Origin: Aliagarivorans marinus DSM 23064
GTDB lineage: Bacteria > Pseudomonadota > Gammaproteobacteria > Enterobacterales > Celerinatantimonadaceae
DNA length: 64,000 bases
Direction of reading: 5' to 3'
Assembly: GCF_000429485.1 (NCBI RefSeq)
Contig: NZ_KE386907.1
Coordinates: 629,096 to 693,095, forward strand
The position numbers and the translations under genes were made by a program. Positions 55,301 to 64,000 of the stretch are shown in pieces (within the stretch, counting starts at the first letter, position 1; each line of letters begins with the position of its first letter). Below the pieces are notes generated by a model. That model did not search any database. It was not told the origin of the DNA and saw nothing but the letters and a program-made list of their open reading frames with translations.

Positions 55301-56599
55301 GTACCACGTAGGATCGGCCGAAGAGTCACGGGTATCAATCCATGAACCATCCTGCACATGCACCACATCATCATCAGGGATTGGATAAGCACGCAGGTAC
55401 TCTTCAACCCCCATACCGGTAACGGCGCCATCGGCGTAGGTGACATTGCCCGAGTTTGCCCAAGTGCCGCCATCGCCGGCGCGGCCGGAAGAGTTATCGC
55501 CATCGTGGGCAATCACAAAGTACTGACGGCGGCCCAGGCTGTCGGCATCACCCACAAAGCTTTTCAGCACATCGGCGCTTACACTGCCCTGATAGCCTTC
55601 TTCCCACGAGCTGGCTTGCTCGACCGGAATACCGGCGACCCGAAACTCTTCACCACTGTCAGGATCGACGTACTGCACCCAATGGGGAATGGAGGCAAAG
55701 GGGAACTTGTTCTGGGTGACCTGCTGTTCATTGAACATCGGGATCGATACCCATTCACCAATATCGCTGGTGTTACGCAGATCGGCCCGGTTTGGTGGGG
55801 AGATCATCGTGTCCACCCCGGGCTGATTCAGATAGGGGTAGTCACGCAGGGTACGCGAATAGTGCACGTTCCCTAGCACCGACCACTCGATCCCCAGCTT
55901 GTTTAGTACCGGGATAATCCGGTCTGAGAAACCCAGCTCGGTGGGGAAAAAACCCTTGGAGGAGCGGAAGCTGTCACCGAGGAAGTAATCCTGCGCCAAA
56001 GTGGCATTCTGGTAGATCAAATCCTTGAGGAAGTAATCATTGCCCACCAACGGGCCCATGGTGTGGTGGCCGCTGAAGTGGATGGTATCCAGCGCGTTAT
56101 AGCCATTGGTGGTTTTGGTGCCCTGCTGGGTCTCACGCCAGTAGTTTCCCCAACCGAGGTTATAGCCACTAAGGTTACCCAGCTCAGCGAAGCTCTGAAC
56201 ATTGTTAATCACCGATGCCGACATGGTCACGTGAGTCTGGCTAAGCGGATGGGCGCCGTTGTTGTTTCTGGCGGTATCCATTGGCCAGCTTAGATACGCG
56301 CCGGTCTTGGCATGGTGTGAGTAGTACGCCACCAAATCATCGTGGGGCATCGGTAGGCCGCTGCCGGGGATGTAGAAGGTGTAGCCCGGTGGTGGGTTGT
56401 TTTTCAGTTCGATGACCTGGCCATCGTAGGTGTAGCGGATGGGTTCGCCCACATTGAGGTTCTGGTACTGATCTACGTCGTAGTAAGGCCAGAAATTGGG
56501 CATGTGATTGTGGTAGATATGGGTCGCCGCGATTTGTGCATGCGAATGGGCACAAGCGACCATGGCCATCGTTAAGACGGCCAGCCTTGTTTTTCTCAT
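52337..56599 (-). CDS. Secreted GH57-like glycoside hydrolase with PKD and starch-binding-like modules
   Basis: A 1420-residue exported protein. The signal peptide is MRKTRLAVLTMAMVACAHS, with cleavage probably after AHA-type residues near 21. The catalytic region (about 25-790) begins with THIYHNHMPNFWPYYDV, like the first conserved region of GH57, and has FFPTELGFSDRIIPVLNKLG near residue 218, whose Glu would be the nucleophile, and YFVIAHDGDNSSGR near 362. Then follow PKD domain 1 (from about 795), a CBM25/26-like module (about 876-960), PKD 2 and 3 (from about 976 and 1058), a starch-binding-like repeat (NFEQLYFRGTANGW, about 1143), PKD 4 (about 1238) and a second copy of that repeat (about 1329). 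Starch or glycogen-like glucan is the likely target. Start ATG 56599 follows AAGGAAG. Exact family assignment is tentative. Confidence 0.75.
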   Translation of the reverse strand: MRKTRLAVLTMAMVACAHSHAQIAATHIYHNHMPNFWPYYDVDQYQNLNVGEPIRYTYDGQVIELKNNPPPGYTFYIPGSGLPMPHDDLVAYYSHHAKTGAYLSWPMDTARNNNGAHPLSQTHVTMSASVINNVQSFAELGNLSGYNLGWGNYWRETQQGTKTTNGYNALDTIHFSGHHTMGPLVGNDYFLKDLIYQNATLAQDYFLGDSFRSSKGFFPTELGFSDRIIPVLNKLGIEWSVLGNVHYSRTLRDYPYLNQPGVDTMISPPNRADLRNTSDIGEWVSIPMFNEQQVTQNKFPFASIPHWVQYVDPDSGEEFRVAGIPVEQASSWEEGYQGSVSADVLKSFVGDADSLGRRQYFVIAHDGDNSSGRAGDGGTWANSGNVTYADGAVTGMGVEEYLRAYPIPDDDVVHVQDGSWIDTRDSSADPTWYHWHIPMGVWAGQMSDFNAAHASDYVATRQHMVSLELGYHYLERNFALLQAAENYAKTAEQIWLDDNPNHWQPTTQMDHEITYPGNQLNPWMMSYPVKGDASNNYAGGANPAELGWYFLIAAIDSGFGYYDENVDDGVKPTISFNQSLYFSEPYVEQNKGKDRTGPSVWWPQRYPYNPGSANKSKAEGWAEIYADTTFAIYTYAFDASGISDIQVKIRPHTNKWADATDKTYKLYDPAAHASDPNVDPSRVGEWSSFPLTERDLTPDINGVSWQAASTETFEVVPADKIGNMYYAYFDQYQEQLLDYYIEATDAKGNVTRSAIQQVYVGAGRYRNEGGLTVEDVNGNIEGEYVFFTADYTGNRKPSAVITPGSQAVERGAVVTLSGADSSDVDGEIVSYQWSTGETSQSISITVDERTSVTLTVTDDQGATSSSTITLSIIGEAILSTLYYEDTQGWGKVCLHYSTDGAQTWTTAPGVQMEAAGSGWFRYTVELERGQPLEFVTNNCSGSWDNNGGQNYQVDEGDWQLSAGGVAAGIPDELGNQAPNAVISPPGQSAAVGTVFNLSAAQSSDSDGEIVSYLWSTGETSQSISFTLQQDITISLTVTDNEGATHSVSELYQVTVNQAPVAAIEASATEVSAGTTVTLSAASSYDPEGEALSYLWSTGETSESISVVVEQDMSVSVTVSDVEGLSAQTQIELKVVSEELASNFEQLYFRGTANGWSADAMALVADNTWQLVVDFDGQSQQRFKFDVNGDWSLNYGDNNADGVLEQTGGDIFTTVTGSYLVEVNDQAMTYQLTPVSSDQKPSAVIDVSSTRVAVGSVVSFNAASSSDAEGDIVGYQWSTGASSVLLDLTFDQVGLFDISLTVTDEAGQTDTATVSIEVFDPNANLQSNFEQLYFRGTPNGWASSAMNLVGDNTWQLVVSFDGRSEQRFKFDVHGDWSYNFGDNNSDGVLEQTGGDIYTSVVGDYIVEVNDQSMSYRIVAAH

Positions 56600-56953
56600 G
56601 TCTTCCTTTCCCGTTTGTATAGTTAGTGTTGCCCAAGTGAACTTAGGCACCAGTAGGCATGCGGGCACTCTTCTAATTGTTTGAAAGATGAAGGGTTACG
56701 CGCTGCCAGACTCCTTACCGGGGAGCCAGTTAGCCCGCTTCAAAACATCAGAAAGACAACGCAGCAAGGCTGCACAATCACTAAGAGGAAGGCTGAGATA
56801 TTCGTTACTGATATAACGAACACCTCAGCCAGTCTAATCAAGGCTATAAACGCTGTAGATAGCAAAAGGGAAGAAGTTTGCGCTCTATCAAGTATTTACT
56901 TAATTGTCACATTTGTTTCGTGAGCTATCACTTTGTTAACAAGCAAGGGCTCG
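56600..56953. other. Intergenic region with a long interrupted hairpin
   Basis: No gene is seen. GGCTGAG (56791-56797) and CTCAGCC (56824-56830) enclose TTCGTTA (56801-56807) and TAACGAA (56814-56820), giving 14 base pairs with a three-by-three internal loop. It could be the nnrS terminator, although the T tract is weak, or an operator for the GH57-like gene. Confidence 0.45.
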
Positions 56954-58138
56954 CTAGCCCGGGTGACCATCCACCCGCGGCTGACCCAGCATCGGAACAA
57001 AGCGCCAGACAAACCAGATAAAGGCAAACATCCATAACCCCCCTGCAACTTGCACCAGAGTGACCAATGCAGCAGGCATTAGCGCAACGCCTGCAGTACG
57101 AATCGCGGCCGCGGCAAACAAGGCAGCATAGGCTGGCCACATCACGGGGCCTTTGTAGATCTCACGCCCGGTATGTCCCATGCTCACCCGCGCCATCATC
57201 GCTAGGATCAGCCCACCTAAAGCGCCAATGGCGAACAGGTGAACAAAGCTATGAGCGACAAAGGCATTGCTACTCAGCCCCCGTACCAGCAGGCTAAGTG
57301 GCAGACACCAATAAGCAACGTGCAGCGACCACACCAAAGACTCCGAGAAGGTGCGCCAGCTTCTCCAACGCAGGCAGCGCAGCAGCTGACACACGCCAGC
57401 AACCACCATTAGCCAGGCCGATGCATTGAGATAAACCAAGGGGAAGAAGCTTAGCAGCAGTAACGCGATAAGAGGGAGGGTAGCTCCCCATTCCAACCAC
57501 CACAGCGCAGGAGGCTTGGCAAAATCAAAGCGCCGGGCAGTGAAGAAGGGGATCACCCGGCCTCCCATCACCGACAACAGGATAGCAAACCACCACAACA
57601 TTGCCTGCCACACCGCCTGTACACTAAAGGGTGGAAGGCCTTTCATTGCGGCATAGCTTGCAAAATTTGCCGCGATAGCCAGCAAAAACAGCGGCACAAA
57701 GAACAGGTTTCGCCAACCTTTGGCCTTCACAACGCGGCTACCGACCTCCCAACAGGCCACCAATAAGAACAGCCCCTCCACAGAAGAGGTAAGCCAAAGC
57801 GGCACGGGCAGCCACAGCAATACGCGTGGGGCGAGCCAGAGACCAATCAATAGCAATAGTCGCCAGGATTTGGTGCCGGGCTGTCCGGTCCAGGTTTGCA
57901 CGGCGGTTAGCACAAAGCCCACCACAACCGCCATGGAAAAACCAAAGATCATCTCATGCACGTGCCACCATAGCGGGTCGACCTGCAGCCCCGGCAGCGG
58001 CCCACCTGTCCACATATGCAGCCATAAGCCGATAGCCAGCACCGCGTAGATGCCGGCAAGGGCAAAGAAGGGCCGAAAGCCCAGGCGCAAAAAAGGTGGG
58101 ATCTGTTCTTCTTTGCTTCGATCAACAATGTTTAGCAA
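56954..58138 (-). CDS. nnrS: NnrS family membrane protein
   Basis: A 394-residue inner-membrane protein with 12 predicted helices. NnrS is a haem- and copper-containing protein found with denitrification and NO-stress genes; in Vibrio it eases NO damage to iron metabolism. Typical segments are FLRLGFRPFFALAGIYAV near the N-terminus, PLWWHVHEMIFGFSMAVVVGF with conserved His, and LVAHSFVHLF-like and MMARVSMGHTGRE with more His. I chose TTG at 58138, preceded by CAGGAG, since a longer reading would add an unusual 38-residue extension. It is divergent from norR, and a sigma-54-like promoter and NorR-type site lie upstream. Confidence 0.9.
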   Translation of the reverse strand: MLNIVDRSKEEQIPPFLRLGFRPFFALAGIYAVLAIGLWLHMWTGGPLPGLQVDPLWWHVHEMIFGFSMAVVVGFVLTAVQTWTGQPGTKSWRLLLLIGLWLAPRVLLWLPVPLWLTSSVEGLFLLVACWEVGSRVVKAKGWRNLFFVPLFLLAIAANFASYAAMKGLPPFSVQAVWQAMLWWFAILLSVMGGRVIPFFTARRFDFAKPPALWWLEWGATLPLIALLLLSFFPLVYLNASAWLMVVAGVCQLLRCLRWRSWRTFSESLVWSLHVAYWCLPLSLLVRGLSSNAFVAHSFVHLFAIGALGGLILAMMARVSMGHTGREIYKGPVMWPAYAALFAAAAIRTAGVALMPAALVTLVQVAGGLWMFAFIWFVWRFVPMLGQPRVDGHPG

Positions 58139-58208
58139 GGGTGACTCCTGAACGCTGCGTATGCTCGCGTACGCTAGATAACTTAGTAAGTGTAAAGTAA
58201 CTTTCGTA

Positions 58209-58304
58209 CAGCATGATCCAAGCCAATTTTTAAAACTAAATATTTCAAACACTTAGATAAAGCGCGATCTAAAAGCCAACATGAGTCGATGTATTTTTTA
58301 CAAC
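58209..58304 (-). promoter_or_regulatory. Sigma-54-like promoter and NorR-type site for nnrS
   Basis: On the minus strand TTGGCTTGGATCATGCTG (58209-58226) has the GG-N10-GC spacing of sigma-54 promoters. About 70 bases farther from nnrS, the plus-strand sequence at 58288-58304 (GATGTATTTTTTACAAC) contains GT-N7-AC, the NorR core. The site is also just upstream of norR. Confidence 0.55.
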
Positions 58305-58354
58305 ACAACGTTACAATGCTCAGCATCTTGATGTCATTTCCAAACAGTATTGCC

Positions 58355-59872
<1,518 letters not shown>

Positions 59873-59881
<9 letters not shown>

Positions 59882-59909
59882 ATGACATCGCCGATGTGTA
59901 AACAACAAC
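59873..59909 (+). promoter_or_regulatory. Two NorR-type sites at the 3' end of norR
   Basis: The sequences at 59873-59889 (reverse complement GATGTCATTTAAACAAC) and 59893-59909 (GATGTGTAAACAACAAC) each contain GT-N7-AC and the GATGT half found before hcp. They overlap and follow the norR stop codon. No clear sigma-54 promoter was found between them and the next plus-strand gene. Confidence 0.5.
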
Positions 59910-59946
59910 AGTATGCGGGTAGTCAGCCTGTTACAAGTTAAGTGCT

Positions 59947-60276
59947 TTAAGGCTGGCTGAGCGCATAAACGTAGCAGTCCACCTGCTCTCCATTGGCTAA
60001 CGTCGCTTGGGTGATGCAGCGCTGATAGCCGCTACCTTCAAACTCATCCAGCATTGGCCATTGCTCGGCTAGGCCCTCAGCGGTAAACAAGAATCCGCTA
60101 ACCTCGCCTGCGCTGTCATCCAGCACTAAACCGGGGTAACCCAGCTCCGCCCCCCAGCCGCTCTGTTCGAGCCTTCCCTTGACGCTGGCCGGCTGCCAAT
60201 GGCCTTCTACCTTTGCCAGTACATGTTGATTTGGCCGGCCCGGCGCTAATGTGCCGTAAACAAATAAATGCGTGAT
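59947..60276 (-). CDS. Gamma-glutamylcyclotransferase-like (AIG2) protein with non-canonical start
   Basis: An intact 109-residue frame of the gamma-glutamylcyclotransferase-like family. After the start it reads THLFVYGTLAPGRPNQHVLA, with the substrate-loop signature YGTLAPG, and the probable catalytic Glu is in LDEFEGSGYQRC. The end is DCYVYALSQP. No ATG, GTG or TTG precedes the conserved YGTL motif in frame: the codons there are ATT then ATC, with GGAG five to eight bases upstream on the minus strand. The expected MTHLFVYGTL start would need ATG where ATC stands, so either AUC or AUU initiates, as AUU does in infC, or a point mutation has weakened the gene. No other defect is seen. It lies between norR and the chemoreceptor, on the opposite strand. 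Confidence 0.8.
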   Translation of the reverse strand: MTHLFVYGTLAPGRPNQHVLAKVEGHWQPASVKGRLEQSGWGAELGYPGLVLDDSAGEVSGFLFTAEGLAEQWPMLDEFEGSGYQRCITQATLANGEQVDCYVYALSQP

Positions 60277-60434
60277 AATCGTTTCTCCATTAACCCTTCT
60301 AATATCATTCTACTTTCGGCCATGCCGAGACGACGAGGCTCTGATTATTCCACACCCAACCTTGCAAGCCTTTCATCTTCAATTACATTTTATTGATACA
60401 CATCAAGTTATTGTCTCCACATGGACATTACTAC

Positions 60435-62381
60435 ATGAAGATAACCACCCGCTTTTTCCTCCTACTGCTCGCCAGCATCATCGTTCCCATCTTGGTCATT
60501 TCCACCACCGTGGTCATCAAGGTTCGCAACGAAGCCCAAGCCAACTTTGTGGAACGCAGTAATGCCGAGCTCACCCATATCGACAGCGCCATTAGCATCT
60601 ATCTAAATGGCTTGGCCGAAGACGCCGCGTTTCTGGCGAGCACCGACGTGGTCAAGCAGTTAGACGACACGGTCACCACCTACATGGGCAAGCCCGGTGG
60701 CATGATGCGCGCATCGCAAAACGGCGGCATCGAAGCCGAGGTATACCACCTGCTACGTCAGTTTGGTGAGGCCCGCCCCGACTTAGCCTATGTGTATCTG
60801 GGGATGAGCAATGGCGGCTATATCGTCTGGCCGGAGAGCAATGTGCCCGACGATTATGACCCGCGCACTCGCCCTTGGTACAAAACCTCCATTGGCCAGA
60901 ACCGGGCGGTGAGGATCCCGGCTTACATCGACTTGGCAACCGGCAACCCCTTGCTCGATTACATGCATAGCTTTAGCGCCAAGCAAGGGATCAAGGGCAC
61001 CATTGGCGTCGACGTATCACTGCAGAAGTTCACCGAGATCGTCGCCAGTATTAAGTTTGGCCAAAGCGGCTATGTGATGATGATTGAGGACACTGGCGCG
61101 GTGCTGGCCGACCCATCGAACCCCGACAATAACTTCAAATCATTCGGTGAGATTGCCGACTACCAACGCATAGCCAGTCAGGGGCAAGGCTTGGTTGAAA
61201 CCGAGATCGGTGGCGAGAGTTGGTATGCCAACGTCTACCTTTCACCCGCAACCGGTTGGAAGATGGTTGGGATGATCCCCACCGATGAGGTTTATCAGAA
61301 TGCCAATGCGATTACCTGGAACATCATCGTGATGTCGGTGATTATGGTGGCAATCTTTATGGGCATCGGCTTCGTGCTAATGAAACTGATTAGCCGCCCA
61401 ATGCAAACCATCACCGATGGCCTGGAAAATATTGCCTCCGGTGACGGCGACCTTAGCAAGCGCTTGAACATCGACAGCCAGGATGAATCAGGGCAGATGG
61501 CCCGTGCCTTCAACCGCTTTGCTGGCACCATCGCAGAGCTGGTGGACAGCATCAAAGAGAAGAGCGGCCAGCTGAATGACTCAGCCGATACCTCTGCCCA
61601 GCTATCCCAGCAGATGAAAGGAGTCGCCTCCAGCCAGCTAGCCGCCGTAGAGCAAGTCTCCACCGCCTTCCACGAGATGGTCGCCACCTCCAATGAAGTC
61701 GCCAACAACTGTAGCCAAGCCGCCTCGGCCGCCGACGATAGCCAAGGGCAAGTCGAGCAAGGCCACCAGTTGATTCAGCAAACCGTTAGCGCCGTGAATC
61801 AGCTAGAAACTACCCTCAATCAATCTAACCAAGCGATGCGTGAGCTCTCAGAAGACTCGCAAAACATCACGGTTATCCTCGACACCATTCGCGGCATCGC
61901 CGAGCAAACCAACCTGCTGGCTCTTAACGCTGCGATTGAGGCTGCCCGCGCTGGCGAGCAAGGCCGTGGCTTTGCAGTGGTCGCCGACGAGGTGAGAACC
62001 TTGGCTGGGCGCACCGCCGAGTCCACCGAAGAGATCGACAAGTTGCTGACCAAGCTGCGCAGTCAAACTGATGTGGTTGCGCAGAGCCTGAACGACAGCA
62101 TCAAGCACTCAGAGCAGTCGGTACAGGCCACCGACCAAACCAGCAGCGTGTTTGAGTCCATCATGGAGTCGGTGCTGACGATCCGCGATATGACCACCCA
62201 GATTGCCGCGTCCGCCGAGGAGCAGCACTTGGTAGCTGAAGAGATTAACCGCAACATTACCGACATCCATGATGGCGCCAACCAAAGTAACGAAGGCTCA
62301 CTGGATTTGGAAACCAAGGCGGAGGAACTCAATCAGCTAGCGCAAGCACTGGCCGGTTTGGTATCGCGCTTTAGAACCTAG
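60435..62381 (+). CDS. Methyl-accepting chemotaxis protein with dCache sensor domain
   Basis: A 648-residue chemoreceptor. Transmembrane helix 1 is at residues 5-27 ([19 protein letters not shown]), followed by a large periplasmic dCache-type sensor (about 30-295) with [20 protein letters not shown] and RPWYK, then helix 2 ([20 protein letters not shown]), a HAMP domain ([21 protein letters not shown]) and the long signalling coiled coil with the kinase-contact hairpin [20 protein letters not shown]. The ligand cannot be read off; amino acids or organic acids are common for dCache. ATG at 60435 is chosen because the membrane helix begins there. A five-codon frame at 60421 overlaps the start. 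Confidence 0.94.
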   Translation: MKITTRFFLLLLASIIVPILVISTTVVIKVRNEAQANFVERSNAELTHIDSAISIYLNGLAEDAAFLASTDVVKQLDDTVTTYMGKPGGMMRASQNGGIEAEVYHLLRQFGEARPDLAYVYLGMSNGGYIVWPESNVPDDYDPRTRPWYKTSIGQNRAVRIPAYIDLATGNPLLDYMHSFSAKQGIKGTIGVDVSLQKFTEIVASIKFGQSGYVMMIEDTGAVLADPSNPDNNFKSFGEIADYQRIASQGQGLVETEIGGESWYANVYLSPATGWKMVGMIPTDEVYQNANAITWNIIVMSVIMVAIFMGIGFVLMKLISRPMQTITDGLENIASGDGDLSKRLNIDSQDESGQMARAFNRFAGTIAELVDSIKEKSGQLNDSADTSAQLSQQMKGVASSQLAAVEQVSTAFHEMVATSNEVANNCSQAASAADDSQGQVEQGHQLIQQTVSAVNQLETTLNQSNQAMRELSEDSQNITVILDTIRGIAEQTNLLALNAAIEAARAGEQGRGFAVVADEVRTLAGRTAESTEEIDKLLTKLRSQTDVVAQSLNDSIKHSEQSVQATDQTSSVFESIMESVLTIRDMTTQIAASAEEQHLVAEEINRNITDIHDGANQSNEGSLDLETKAEELNQLAQALAGLVSRFRT

Positions 62382-62427
62382 GCAATGCGAGTTAAGCGGG
62401 GACCTCCCCCGCAAACTTCAGACATAA

Positions 62428-62460
62428 AAAAACCTCAGCCAGTTGGCTGAGGTTTTTATT
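62428..62460. terminator. Bidirectional terminator between the chemoreceptor and clpX
   Basis: AAAAACCTCAGCC, loop AGTT, GGCTGAGGTTTTT. A 13-base-pair perfect stem with A and T tracts on both sides. Confidence 0.92.
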
Positions 62461-62478
62461 TGATACATCGACTAGCGC

Positions 62479-63756
62479 TTACTCAGAACCGGTTGCCTTA
62501 TCTTCGTTGGTGTAGATAAGGATTGGGTCGCTCTCGCCTTGGATAACCGCTTGGTCGATAACCACCTTACTCACGTTATCCATCGATGGCAGCTCGTACA
62601 TGGTATCCAGCAGTACCGCTTCAACGATGGAGCGCAGGCCACGGGCGCCAGTCTTACGTTCCATGGCTTTAGCAGCAATGGCACGTAGCGCGTCTTCGCG
62701 GAACTCCAGCTCAGTCTCTTCCAGCTTGAACAGTGCACCATACTGCTTGGTCAGTGCATTCTTCGGCTCGCTCAAGATCTGAATCAGCGCGTCTTCGTCC
62801 AGCTCAGTCAGGGTAGCTACGACAGGCAGACGACCGATGAACTCAGGGATAAGACCGTATTTCACCAGATCTTCTGGCTCCACCTTGGCAAAGGTTTCGC
62901 TCAGGCTGTTCTTGTCTGACTCGCTGCGCACTTCAGCGCCAAAGCCAATACCGGTACCGGTCGCGGCGCGCTGCTCAATCACTTTATCCAGGCCAGCAAA
63001 GGCACCGCCACAGATAAACAGGATCTTAGAGGTGTCCACCTGCAAGAACTCTTGCTGAGGGTGCTTACGTCCACCTTGCGGCGGTACAGAAGCAACGGTA
63101 CCTTCGATCAGCTTGAGAAGCGCTTGCTGCACACCTTCACCGCTTACATCACGAGTGATAGATGGGTTATCTGACTTGCGAGAAATCTTGTCGATCTCAT
63201 CGATGTAGACAATACCGCGCTGGGCCTTCTCTACGTCGTAGTCGCATTTCTGTAGCAGCTTCTGGATGATGTTTTCTACGTCTTCGCCCACATAACCGGC
63301 TTCGGTAAGGGTGGTTGCATCGGCCATGGTGAACGGTACGTCCAACAGGCGAGCCATGGTTTCTGCCAGCAGGGTTTTACCGCTACCAGTTGGACCAATC
63401 AGCAGGATGTTACTCTTGCCAAGCTCGATGCCATCGGCCTTATCGCCGTTGCGCAGACGCTTGTAGTGGTTGTAAACAGCCACGGCCAACACCTTCTTGG
63501 CGTGCTCTTGTCCGATGACGTAGTCATCGAGGTGGGCACGGATCTCTTTCGGTGTTGGTAGCGCGTTGCCATCTTTCTTAGGAGAAATTTCCTTTACTTC
63601 TTCACGAATAATGTCGTTACACAGTTCGACACACTCATCGCAAATATAAACGGAAGGACCTGCAATCAGCTTTCTCACTTCATGCTGGCTTTTACCGCAG
63701 AATGAGCAATAGAGCAGTTTACTGCTCTCCCCATCACCCTTGCGCTTATCTGTCAT
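62479..63756 (-). CDS. clpX: ATP-dependent Clp protease ATP-binding subunit ClpX
   Basis: A 425-residue AAA+ unfoldase that feeds substrates into ClpP. The N-terminal zinc-binding domain has Cys17, Cys20, Cys39 and Cys42. Walker A is GPTGSGKT (121-128), Walker [11 protein letters not shown], and the pore loop Gly-Tyr-Val-Gly is at 154-157. The IGF loop that docks on ClpP is present (TGIGFGAEV). ATG at 63756 follows AGGTTAGCG. The clpP gene lies immediately upstream on the same strand, the standard clpP-clpX order. Confidence 0.98.
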   Translation of the reverse strand: MTDKRKGDGESSKLLYCSFCGKSQHEVRKLIAGPSVYICDECVELCNDIIREEVKEISPKKDGNALPTPKEIRAHLDDYVIGQEHAKKVLAVAVYNHYKRLRNGDKADGIELGKSNILLIGPTGSGKTLLAETMARLLDVPFTMADATTLTEAGYVGEDVENIIQKLLQKCDYDVEKAQRGIVYIDEIDKISRKSDNPSITRDVSGEGVQQALLKLIEGTVASVPPQGGRKHPQQEFLQVDTSKILFICGGAFAGLDKVIEQRAATGTGIGFGAEVRSESDKNSLSETFAKVEPEDLVKYGLIPEFIGRLPVVATLTELDEDALIQILSEPKNALTKQYGALFKLEETELEFREDALRAIAAKAMERKTGARGLRSIVEAVLLDTMYELPSMDNVSKVVIDQAVIQGESDPILIYTNEDKATGSE

Positions 63757-63865
63757 TCGCTAACCTCAATATGCTTTATGTGCCGTGTTTACTTTCAAGT
63801 TTACGCCAAGCGCTCAATATTGCTACGCGAGATTTCAACACAGCAGACCGTCGCAACGCTAAATC

Positions 63866-64000
63866 CTATTCGCGACGCAGAAATACTTCGTCAACTATAC
63901 CATAGGCCTTGGCTTCTTCGGCGGTCATGTAGTTGTCACGGTCGGTATCTTTGGCGATGGTATCCAGTTTTTGCCCGGTATGTGACGCCAGAAGCTCGTT
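63866..64000 (-). CDS. clpP: ATP-dependent Clp protease proteolytic subunit ClpP (3' end only)
   Basis: The last 44 residues of ClpP, read from the right edge: [20 protein letters not shown], then [20 protein letters not shown] and LRRE before a TAG stop. This matches the C-terminal part of the family after the catalytic Ser and His; the catalytic Asp is in KDTDRDNYM. The gene continues outside the window. It sits 110 bases upstream of clpX on the same strand. Confidence 0.95.
   Translation of the reverse strand, partial: NELLASHTGQKLDTIAKDTDRDNYMTAEEAKAYGIVDEVFLRRE

Noticed and set aside
60421-60438. Five-codon upstream frame overlapping the chemoreceptor start as a regulatory leader
   Set aside because: It is very short, has no ribosome-binding site of its own and could easily arise by chance.

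Overview
The window is chromosomal DNA from a Gram-negative gammaproteobacterium, most likely a marine or brackish member of the Alteromonadales (Shewanella/Ferrimonas-like). That placement rests on the overall look of the housekeeping proteins (SodB, HrpA, SbcB, PurT, Fbp, Hcp, ClpX) and on the number of sodium-linked transporters. It is an inference, not a proven assignment. There are no rRNA or tRNA genes, insertion sequences, prophage genes or CRISPR arrays that I can see.

Layout. 1-2.9 kb: the end of a FadL-type outer-membrane channel, an orphan LiuR-like MerR regulator, grxD and sodB. 2.9-9.5 kb: a TetR regulator divergent from a two-gene RND efflux pump with two matching operators between them, then a GntP-family permease. 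9.5-12.6 kb: a visibly AT-richer accessory segment with one 793-residue DUF4238/SEC-C protein of unknown function. 12.6-31.2 kb: mostly core genes (Rdx-family thiol protein, hrpA, pyrC, a REC-HD-GYP regulator, sbcB, an intracellular GH36 enzyme, cdd-purT with an unknown third gene, bfd, a Nif3-like gene, a YbfA-like small protein, a DUF1853 gene, fbp) ending with sulA behind a cluster of SOS boxes. 31.2-40.4 kb: a GltS-type symporter, a six-gene Mrp Na+/H+ antiporter operon (A-B fusion, C, D, E, F, G) and a Na/Pi cotransporter. 40.8-46.5 kb: a LysE exporter, a DUF4336 protein whose start lies in a coding tandem repeat, and an allantoin-use cluster (NCS1 permease, GntR regulator, racemase, PuuE allantoinase). 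46.5-52.3 kb: hcp-hcr, a second Na/Pi cotransporter and a PLP dehydratase. 52.3-64 kb: a large secreted GH57-like enzyme with PKD and starch-binding-like modules, nnrS divergent from norR, a gamma-glutamylcyclotransferase-like gene with no normal start codon, a chemoreceptor, clpX and the end of clpP.

The most coherent system is a nitric-oxide/nitrosative-stress regulon. NorR is encoded at 58.4 kb, and palindromic sites with the NorR core GT-N7-AC lie before hcp-hcr (three), between nnrS and norR (one) and at the 3' end of norR (two). Sigma-54-like promoters lie before hcp and nnrS. The norVW genes usually controlled by NorR are not in the window. Other points to look at are the cyclotransferase gene that appears to start with AUC or AUU, and three short tandem repeats sitting exactly on gene starts or stops (41.5, 49.7 and 52.2 kb). 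I did not find a clearly new multi-gene system; the best candidate for unexplained biology is the lone DUF4238/SEC-C protein.
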